The notes below the pieces were generated by a model. It searched no databases. It saw only the letters and a list, made by a program, of their open reading frames with translations, and was not told the DNA's origin. The position numbers and the translations under genes are program-made. A stretch of 64,000 nt of DNA from contig CAWYQB010000758.1 of NCBI GenBank assembly GCA_963966105.1, positions 372,001 to 436,000 on the forward strand. Direction: 5' to 3'. Origin of the DNA: Volucella zonaria (taxonomy: Eukaryota > Arthropoda > Insecta > Diptera > Syrphidae). Position 1 is the first letter of the stretch. The number at the start of each line of letters is the position of its first letter. Shown in pieces: positions 54,796-64,000 of the stretch.

Positions 54796-55211
54796 TTAGA
54801 AAAATTTTCGAAATTTTCAAGAAAAAAAATTTTTGACATACACCTCAGTTTCATTGAGAAGTCTCTATTTCAAATGAATTCCACTTAAAAATCATATATA
54901 TATTTTTTCCAATTGATTTTTTTATATTTCTGACTATTTCTGACTTTGAAAAAAATATCGAAATTTTTCTTTCAACTTTTCTTTATTTATTATGAAAATT
55001 TAATTTTCCAGTTGATTTTTCATTTTTCTTTCAACTTTTCTTTATTTATTATGAAAATTAAATTTGTCAGTTGATTTTTCATTTTTGGGACTTAGAAAAA
55101 TTTTCGATTTTTTTTCTCATATAATCTGACCTTCTATGGAATTGTTCATTTTTACACTTCTCATAATATACCTTTTAAACACACAAACAGCAAATGGCAT
55201 TCTAGCGGGAC
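54796..55211 (+). repeat. Lq unit with private C at 55008
   Basis: TTAATTTTCCAG replaces TTAATTTTTCAG in the first 59-bp subrepeat. I saw this in no other unit. Confidence 0.85.
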
Positions 55212-55950
55212 TATATTTTTTCCAATTGATTTTTTTATATTTCTGACTATTTCTGACTATTTCTGACTTTGAAAAAAATATCGAAATTTTTCTTTCAACT
55301 TTTCTTTATTTATTATGAAAATTTAATTTTTCAGTTGATTTTTCATTTTTCTTTCAACTTTTCTTTATTTATTATGAAAATTAAATTTTTCAGTTGATTT
55401 TTCATTTTTGGGACTTAGAAAAATTTTCGATTTTTTTTCTCATATAATCTGACCTTCTATGGAATTGTTCATTTTTACACTTCTCATAATATGCCTTTTA
55501 AACACACAAACAGCAAATGGCATTCTAGCGGGACTTAGAAAAATTTTCGAAATTTTCAAGAAAAAAAATTTTTGACATACACCTCAGTTTCATTGAGAAG
55601 TCTCTATTTCAAATGAATTCCACTTAAAAATCATATATATATTTTTTCCAATTGATTTTTTTATATTTCTGACTATTTCTGACTTTGAAAAAAATATCGA
55701 AATTTTTCTTTCAACTTTTCTTTATTTATTATGAAAATTTAATTTTTCAGTTGATTTTTCATTTTTCTTTCAACTTTTCTTTATTTATTATGAAAATTAA
55801 ATTTGTCAGTTGATTTTTCATTTTTGGGACTTAGAAAAATTTTCGATTTTTTTTCTCATATAATCTGACCTTCTATGGAATTGTTCATTTTTACACTTCT
55901 CATAATATACCTTTTAAACACACAAACAGCAAATGGCATTCTAGCGGGAC

Positions 55951-56273
55951 TATATTTTTTCCAATTGATTTTTTTATATTTCTGACTATTTCTGACTATT
56001 TCTGACTTTGAAAAAAATATCGAAATTTTTCTTTCAACTTTTCTTTATTTATTATGAAAATTTAATTATTCAGTTGATTTTTAATTTTTCTTTCAACTTT
56101 TCTTTATTTATTATGAAAATTAAATTTTTCAGTTGATTTTTCATTTTTGGGACTTAGAAAAATTTTCGATTTTTTTTCTCATATAATCTGACCTTCTATG
56201 GAATTGTTCATTTTTACACTTCTCATAATATACCTTTTAAACACACAAACAGCAAATGGCATTCTAGCGGGAC
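55951..56273 (+). repeat. S unit with La-type sequence in its first subrepeat
   Basis: It has TTAATTATTCAG (A at 56068) and GATTTTTAATTT, the mark of La units, although no La unit lies within 16 kb on the left or anywhere on the right. It starts a run of four S-type units. Confidence 0.85.
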
Positions 56274-58803
56274 TATATTTTTTCCAATTGATTTTTTTAT
56301 ATTTCTGACTATTTCTGACTATTTCTGACTTTGAAAAAAATATCGAAATTTTTCTTTCAACTTTTCTTTATTTATTATGAAAATTGAATTTTTCAGTTGA
56401 TTTTTCATTTTTCTTTCAACTTTTCTTTATTTATTATGAAAATTAAATTTTTCAGTTGATTTTTCATTTTTGGGACTTAGAAAAATTTTCGATTTTTTTT
56501 CTCATATAATCTGACCTTCTATGGAATTGTTCATTTTTACACTTCTCATAATATACCTTTTAAACACACAAACAGCAAATGGCATTCTAGCGGGACTATA
56601 TTTTTTCCAATTGATTTTTTTATATTTCTGACTATTTCTGACTATTTCTGACTTTGAAAAAAATATCGAAATTTTTCTTTCAACTTTTCTTTATTTATTA
56701 TGAAAATTTAATTTTTCAGTTGATTTTTCATTTTTCTTTCAACTTTTCTTTATTTATTATGAAAATTAAATTTTTCAGTTGATTTTTCATTTTTGGGACT
56801 TAGAAAAATTTTCGATTTTTTTTCTCATATAATCTGACCTTCTATGGAATTGTTCATTTTTACACTTCTCATAATATACCTTTTAAACACACAAACAGCA
56901 AATGGCATTCTAGCGGGACTATATTTTTTCCAATTGATTTTTTTATATTTCTGACTATTTCTGACTTTGAAAAAAATATCGAAATTTTTCTTTCAACTTT
57001 TCTTTATTTATTATGAAAATTTAATTTTTCAGTTGATTTTTCATTTTTCTTTCAACATTTCTTTATTTATTATGAAAATTAAATTTTTCAGTTGATTTTT
57101 CATTTTTGGGACTTAGAAAAATTTTCGATTTTTTTTCTCATATAATCTGACCTTCTATGGAATTGTTCATTTTTACACTTCTCATAATATACATTTTAAA
57201 CACACAAACAGCAAATGGCATTCTAGCGGGACTTAGAAAAATTTTCGAAATTTTCAAGAAAAAAAATTTTTGACATACACCTCAGTTTCATTGAGAAGTC
57301 TCTATTTCAAATGAATTCCACTTAAAAATCATATATATATTTTTTCCAATTGATTTTTTTATATTTCTGACTATTTCTGACTTTGAAAAAAATATCGAAA
57401 TTTTTCTTTCAACTTTTCTTTATTTATTATGAAAATTTAATTTTTCAGTTGATTTTTCATTTTTCTTTCAACTTTTCTTTATTTATTATGAAAATTAAAT
57501 TTGTCAGTTGATTTTTCATTTTTGGGACTTAGAAAAATTTTCGATTTTTTTTCTCATATAATCTGACCTTCTATGGAATTGTTCATTTTTACACTTCTCA
57601 TAATATACCTTTTAAACACACAAACAGCAAATGGCATTCTAGCGGGACTATATTTTTTCCAATTGATTTTTTTATATTTCTGACTATTTCTGACTATTTC
57701 TGACTTTGAAAAAAATATCGAAATTTTTCTTTCAACTTTTCTTTATTTATTATGAAAATTTAATTTTTCAGTTGATTTTTCATTTTTCTTTCAACTTTTC
57801 TTTATTTATTATGAAAATTAAATTTGTCAGTTGATTTTTCATTTTTGGGACTTAGAAAAATTTTCGATTTTTTTTCTCATATAATCTGACCTTCTATGGA
57901 ATTGTTCATTTTTACACTTCTCATAATATACCTTTTAAACACACAAACAGCAAATGGCATTCTAGCGGGACTTAGAAAAATTTTCGAAATTTTCAAGAAA
58001 AAAAATTTTTGACATACACCTCAGTTTCATTGAGAAGTCTCTATTTCAAATGAATTCCACTTAAAAATCATATATATATTTTTTCCAATTGATTTTTTTA
58101 TATTTCTGACTATTTCTGACTTTGAAAAAAATATCGAAATTTTTCTTTCAACTTTTCTTTATTTATTATGAAAATTGAATTTTTCAGTTGATTTTTCATT
58201 TTTCTTTCAACTTTTCTTTATTTATTATGAAAATTAAATTTTTCAGTTGATTTTTCATTTTTGGGACTTAGAAAAATTTTCGATTTTTTTTCTCATATAA
58301 TCTGACCTTCTATGGAATTGTTCATTTTTACACTTCTCATAATATACCTTTTAAACACACAAACAGCAAATGGCATTCTAGCGGGACTTAGAAAAATTTT
58401 CGAAATTTTCAAGAAAAAAAATTTTTGACATACACCTCAGTTTCATTGAGAAGTCTCTATTTCAAATGAATTCCACTTAAAAATCATATATATATTTTTT
58501 CCAATTGATTTTTTTATATTTCTGACTATTTCTGACTTTGAAAAAAATATCGAAATTTTTCTTTCAACTTTTCTTTATTTATTATGAAAATTGAATTTTT
58601 CAGTTGATTTTTCATTTTTCTTTCAACTTTTCTTTATTTATTATGAAAATTAAATTTTTCAGTTGATTTTTCATTTTTGGGACTTAGAAAAATTTTCGAT
58701 TTTTTTTCTCATATAATCTGACCTTCTATGGAATTGTTCATTTTTACACTTCTCATAATATACCTTTTAAACACACAAACAGCAAATGGCATTCTAGCGG
58801 GAC

Positions 58804-61800
58804 TTAGAAAAATTTTCGAAATTTTCAAGAAAAAAAATTTTTGACATACACCTCAGTTTCATTGAGAAGTCTCTATTTCAAATGAATTCCACTTAAAAAT
58901 CATATATATATTTTTTCCAATTGATTTTTTTATATTTCTGACTATTTCTGACTTTGAAAAAAATATCGAAATTTTTCTTTCAACTTTTCTTTATTTATTA
59001 TGAAAATTTAATTTTTCAGTTGATTTTTCATTTTTCTTTCAACTTTTCTTTATTTATTATGAAAATTAAATTTTTCAGTTGATTTTTCATTTTTGGGACT
59101 TAGAAAAATTTTCGATTTTTTTTCTCATATAATCTGACCTTCTATGGAATTGTTCATTTTTACACTTCTCATAATATACCTTTTAAACACACAAACAGCA
59201 AATGGCATTCTAGCGGGACTTAGAAAAATTTTCGAAATTTTCAAGAAAAAAAATTTTTGACATACACCTCAGTTTCATTGAGAAGTCTCTATTTCAAATG
59301 AATTCCACTTAAAAATCATATATATATTTTTTCCAATTGATTTTTTTATATTTCTGACTATTTCTGACTTTGAAAAAAATATCGAAATTTTTCTTTCAAC
59401 TTTTCTTTATTTATTATGAAAATTTAATTTTTCAGTTGATTTTTCATTTTTCTTTCAACTTTTCTTTATTTATTATGAAAATTAAATTTGTCAGTTGATT
59501 TTTCATTTTTGGGACTTAGAAAAATTTTCGATTTTTTTTCTCATATAATCTGACCTTCTATGGAATTGTTCATTTTTACACTTCTCATAATATACCTTTT
59601 AAACACACAAACAGCAAATGGCATTCTAGCGGGACTATATTTTTTCCAATTGATTTTTTTATATTTCTGACTATTTCTGACTTTGAAAAAAATATCGAAA
59701 TTTTTCTTTCAACTTTTCTTTATTTATTATGAAAATTTAATTTTTCAGTTGATTTTTCATTTTTCTTTCAACATTTCTTTATTTATTATGAAAATTAAAT
59801 TTTTCAGTTGATTTTTCATTTTTGGGACTTAGAAAAATTTTCGATTTTTTTTCTCATATAATCTGACCTTCTATGGAATTGTTCATTTTTACACTTCTCA
59901 TAATATACATTTTAAACACACAAACAGCAAATGGCATTCTAGCGGGACTTAGAAAAATTTTCGAAATTTTCAAGAAAAAAAATTTTTGACATACACCTCA
60001 GTTTCATTGAGAAGTCTCTATTTCAAATGAATTCCACTTAAAAATCATATATATATTTTTTCCAATTGATTTTTTTATATTTCTGACTATTTCTGACTTT
60101 GAAAAAAATATCGAAATTTTTCTTTCAACTTTTCTTTATTTATTATGAAAATTTAATTTTTCAGTTGATTTTTCATTTTTCTTTCAACTTTTCTTTATTT
60201 ATTATGAAAATTAAATTTGTCAGTTGATTTTTCATTTTTGGGACTTAGAAAAATTTTCGATTTTTTTTCTCATATAATCTGACCTTCTATGGAATTGTTC
60301 ATTTTTACACTTCTCATAATATACCTTTTAAACACACAAACAGCAAATGGCATTCTAGCGGGACTATATTTTTTCCAATTGATTTTTTTATATTTCTGAC
60401 TATTTCTGACTATTTCTGACTTTGAAAAAAATATCGAAATTTTTCTTTCAACTTTTCTTTATTTATTATGAAAATTTAATTTTTCAGTTGATTTTTCATT
60501 TTTCTTTCAACTTTTCTTTATTTATTATGAAAATTAAATTTTTCAGTTGATTTTTCATTTTTGGGACTTAGAAAAATTTTCGATTTTTTTTCTCATATAA
60601 TCTGACCTTCTATGGAATTGTTCATTTTTACACTTCTCATAATATACCTTTTAAACACACAAACAGCAAATGGCATTCTAGCGGGACTTAGAAAAATTTT
60701 CGAAATTTTCAAGAAAAAAAATTTTTGACATACACCTCAGTTTCATTGAGAAGTCTCTATTTCAAATGAATTCCACTTAAAAATCATATATATATTTTTT
60801 CCAATTGATTTTTTTATATTTCTGACTATTTCTGACTTTGAAAAAAATATCGAAATTTTTCTTTCAACTTTTCTTTATTTATTATGAAAATTTAATTTTT
60901 CAGTTGATTTTTCATTTTTCTTTCAACTTTTCTTTATTTATTATGAAAATTAAATTTGTCAGTTGATTTTTCATTTTTGGGACTTAGAAAAATTTTCGAT
61001 TTTTTTTCTCATATAATCTGACCTTCTATGGAATTGTTCATTTTTACACTTCTCATAATATACCTTTTAAACACACAAACAGCAAATGGCATTCTAGCGG
61101 GACTATATTTTTTCCAATTGATTTTTTTATATTTCTGACTATTTCTGACTATTTCTGACTTTGAAAAAAATATCGAAATTTTTCTTTCAACTTTTCTTTA
61201 TTTATTATGAAAATTTAATTTTTCAGTTGATTTTTCATTTTTCTTTCAACTTTTCTTTATTTATTATGAAAATTAAATTTTTCAGTTGATTTTTCATTTT
61301 TGGGACTTAGAAAAATTTTCGATTTTTTTTCTCATATAATCTGACCTTCTATGGAATTGTTCATTTTTACACTTCTCATAATATACCTTTTAAACACACA
61401 AACAGCAAATGGCATTCTAGCGGGACTTAGAAAAATTTTCGAAATTTTCAAGAAAAAAAATTTTTGACATACACCTCAGTTTCATTGAGAAGTCTCTATT
61501 TCAAATGAATTCCACTTAAAAATCATATATATATTTTTTCCAATTGATTTTTTTATATTTCTGACTATTTCTGACTTTGAAAAAAATATCGAAATTTTTC
61601 TTTCAACTTTTCTTTATTTATTATGAAAATTTAATTTTTCAGTTGATTTTTCATTTTTCTTTCAACTTTTCTTTATTTATTATGAAAATTAAATTTGTCA
61701 GTTGATTTTTCATTTTTGGGACTTAGAAAAATTTTCGATTTTTTTTCTCATATAATCTGACCTTCTATGGAATTGTTCATTTTTACACTTCTCATAATAT

Positions 61801-62904
61801 ACCTTTTAAACACACAAACAGCAAATGGCATTCTAGCGGGACTATATTTTTTCCAATTGATTTTTTTATATTTCTGACTATTTCTGACTATTTCTGACTT
61901 TGAAAAAAATATCGAAATTTTTCTTTCAACTTTTCTTTATTTATTATGAAAATTTAATTTTTCAGTTGATTTTTCATTTTTCTTTCAACTTTTCTTTATT
62001 TATTATGAAAATTAAATTTTTCAGTTGATTTTTCATTTTTGGGACTTAGAAAAATTTTCGATTTTTTTTCTCATATAATCTGACCTTCTATGGAATTGTT
62101 CATTTTTACACTTCTCATAATATGCCTTTTAAACACACAAACAGCAAATGGCATTCTAGCGGGACTTAGAAAAATTTTCGAAATTTTCAAGAAAAAAAAT
62201 TTTTGACATACACCTCAGTTTCATTGAGAAGTCTCTATTTCAAATGAATTCCACTTAAAAATCATATATATATTTTTTCCAATTGATTTTTTTATATTTC
62301 TGATTATTTCTGACTTTGAAAAAAATATCGAAATTTTTCTTTCAACTTTTCTTTATTTATTATGAAAATTTAATTTTTCAGTTGATTTTTCATTTTTCTT
62401 TCAACTTTTCTTTATTTATTATGAAAATTAAATTTGTCAGTTGATTTTTCATTTTTGGGACTTAGAAAAATTTTCGATTTTTTTTCTCATATAATCTGAC
62501 CTTCTATGGAATTGTTCATTTTTACACTTCTCATAATATACCTTTTAAACACACAAACAGCAAATGGCATTCTAGCGGGACTATATTTTTTCCAATTGAT
62601 TTTTTTATATTTCTGACTATTTCTGACTATTTCTGACTTTGAAAAAAATATCGAAATTTTTCTTTCAACTTTTCTTTATTTATTATGAAAATTTAATTTT
62701 TCAGTTGATTTTTCATTTTTCTTTCAACTTTTCTTTATTTATTATGAAAATTAAATTTTTCAGTTGATTTTTCATTTTTGGGACTTAGAAAAATTTTCGA
62801 TTTTTTTTCTCATATAATCTGACCTTCTATGGAATTGTTCATTTTTACACTTCTCATAATATACCTTTTAAACACACAAACAGCAAATGGCATTCTAGCG
62901 GGAC
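58804..62904 (+). repeat. Region G copy 2: 4,101-bp block, U159-U169
   Basis: Ld 58804, Lq 59220, S2m 59636, Lq 59949, S 60365, Lq 60688, S 61104, Lq 61427, S 61843 (ATATGCC), Lq 62166, S 62582. The order matches 47666-51766. A private T at 62304 (CTGATTATTT) marks this copy. Confidence 0.92.
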
Positions 62905-64000
62905 TTAGAAAAATTTTCGAAATTTTCAAGAAAAAAAATTTTTGACATACACCTCAGTTTCATTGAGAAGTCTCTATTTCAAATGAATTCCACTTAAAAA
63001 TCATATATATATTTTTTCCAATTGATTTTTTTATATTTCTGACTATTTCTGACTTTGAAAAAAATATCGAAATTTTTCTTTCAACTTTTCTTTATTTATT
63101 ATGAAAATTTAATTTTTCAGTTGATTTTTCATTTTTCTTTCAACTTTTCTTTATTTATTATGAAAATTAAATTTGTCAGTTGATTTTTCATTTTTGGGAC
63201 TTAGAAAAATTTTCGATTTTTTTTCTCATATAATCTGACCTTCTATGGAATTGTTCATTTTTACACTTCTCATAATATACCTTTTAAACACACAAACAGC
63301 AAATGGCATTCTAGCGGGACTATATTTTTTCCAATTGATTTTTTTATATTTCTGACTATTTCTGACTTTGAAAAAAATATCGAAATTTTTCTTTCAACTT
63401 TTCTTTATTTATTATGAAAATTTAATTTTTCAGTTGATTTTTCATTTTTCTTTCAACATTTCTTTATTTATTATGAAAATTAAATTTTTCAGTTGATTTT
63501 TCATTTTTGGGACTTAGAAAAATTTTCGATTTTTTTTCTCATATAATCTGACCTTCTATGGAATTGTTCATTTTTACACTTCTCATAATATACATTTTAA
63601 ACACACAAACAGCAAATGGCATTCTAGCGGGACTTAGAAAAATTTTCGAAATTTTCAAGAAAAAAAATTTTTGACATACACCTCAGTTTCATTGAGAAGT
63701 CTCTATTTCAAATGAATTCCACTTAAAAATCATATATATATTTTTTCCAATTGATTTTTTTATATTTCTGACTATTTCTGACTTTGAAAAAAATATCGAA
63801 ATTTTTCTTTCAACTTTTCTTTATTTATTATGAAAATTGAATTTTTCAGTTGATTTTTCATTTTTCTTTCAACTTTTCTTTATTTATTATGAAAATTAAA
63901 TTTTTCAGTTGATTTTTCATTTTTGGGACTTAGAAAAATTTTCGATTTTTTTTCTCATATAATCTGACCTTCTATGGAATTGTTCATTTTTACACTTCTC
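62905..64000 (+). repeat. Right edge, U170-U171 and partial U172
   Basis: Lq 62905, S2m 63321 (313 bp), then Lb from 63634 cut by the window end after 367 bp, within CACTTCTC before the box. The array clearly continues to the right. Confidence 0.93.

Larger units (their letters stand above)
51767..58803 (+). repeat. Spacer between the two G blocks, U140-U158
   Basis: Sg 51767, Ld 52090, Lq 52506, S2m-like 52922, Lb 53235, Ld 53651, Lq 54067, S2m 54483, Lq 54796, S 55212 (ATATGCC), Lq 55535, S 55951, Sg 56274, S 56597, S2m 56920, Lq 57233, Sq 57649, Lb 57972, Lb 58388. It holds a run of four S-type units (55951-57232). The run of four L units starting at 57972 continues into the second G block. 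Confidence 0.9.
1..64000. repeat. Satellite DNA array, two-length S/L unit family, fills the window
   Basis: The whole window is a head-to-tail, single-orientation tandem array with no interruption. Counting from the end of the invariant GCGGGAC box gives 171 complete units: 80 of the short class (68 of 323 bp, nine of 313, two of 333, one of 311) and 91 of the long class (88 of 416 bp, two of 412, one of 413). With a 30-bp left tail and a 367-bp right partial unit these sum to exactly 64,000. Units differ by only a few substitutions, so the array is highly homogenised. Both ends of the window lie inside the array, so its true size is larger. Satellite DNA of this kind is typical of eukaryotic heterochromatin (centromeric, subtelomeric or sex-chromosomal); which one applies here cannot be told from the sequence. 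Confidence 0.98.

Noticed and set aside
1..64000. CRISPR array
   Set aside because: There are no unique spacers between short repeats. The whole unit of 323-416 bp repeats, and the sequence is eukaryote-like satellite.
1..64000. Minus-strand coding regions
   Set aside because: Frames on the minus strand that I traced (for example ones opening at ATGCCATTTGCTG or ATGAAAAATCAACTG) stop within about 30 codons. They recur only because the unit repeats.
1..64000. Telomeric repeat or rDNA spacer
   Set aside because: There are no short G-rich telomere-like repeats, and no rRNA or 5S sequence is present anywhere in the unit.
1..64000. Nucleosome-length periodicity of the units
   Set aside because: 323 bp is close to two nucleosome repeats, but 416 and 739 bp are not whole multiples of a common length, so no phasing claim is made.

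Overview
The whole 64,000-base window is one uninterrupted tandem satellite DNA array. I found no protein-coding gene, tRNA, rRNA, CRISPR array, or unrelated inserted sequence. The array is AT-rich (a hand count of one unit gives about 23% GC). It is strongly strand-asymmetric, with the + strand about half T against under 30% A. This is eukaryotic satellite heterochromatin. The T-rich texture, the TTTTCGAAATTTTC-like motifs and the repeated TTTTTCAG motifs resemble nematode (Caenorhabditis-type) intergenic DNA, but that is a weak guess and another invertebrate is possible.

Every base belongs to one repeat family with two unit lengths: S (323 bp) and L (416 bp). Units are counted here from the base after a 32-bp GC-richer box that ends in GCGGGAC and looks identical in every unit. 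The window holds a 30-bp tail, 171 complete units (80 S, 91 L) and a 367-bp partial L. Unit lengths sum exactly to the window. L differs from S by a 103-bp module right after the box and by one fewer copy of a 10-bp CTGACTATTT repeat. Both classes contain a 59-bp tandem duplication and a 21-bp motif that L carries twice.

Codes used below. S = 323 bp. Sc = S whose first base is C. S4 = 333 bp (one extra 10-mer). S2 = 313 bp (one fewer). S2m = S2 with CAACATTT and ACATTTTAAAC. Sg = S with TTGAATTT. Sq = S with TTTGTCAG. La = L with GATTTTTAATTT. Lb = L with TTGAATTT. Ld = L with neither. Lk = Ld with AAAAACAATTT. Lq = L with TTTGTCAG. LQ = Lq with a longer TATA run. U numbers count complete units from position 31.

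Layout: 1-39,659 is mostly strict S-L alternation built from large nested duplications. These are a 3,705-bp block in tandem (6682-14088), a 7.57/7.89-kb block in tandem (14828-30282) and a 2,633-bp block in tandem (32177-37442). Shorter stretches near the left end reappear at 35.5-40 kb. At about 39.66 kb the array changes: the La class (26 of 58 L units to the left) disappears, Lq/LQ dominate (23 of 33), alternation breaks into runs of up to four S or four L, and a new S2m class appears. A 4,101-bp block recurs at 47666-51766 and 58804-62904. The pattern fits repeated unequal exchange and gene conversion among near-identical units, probably in two separately homogenised domains. All class assignments and coordinates were read by eye.
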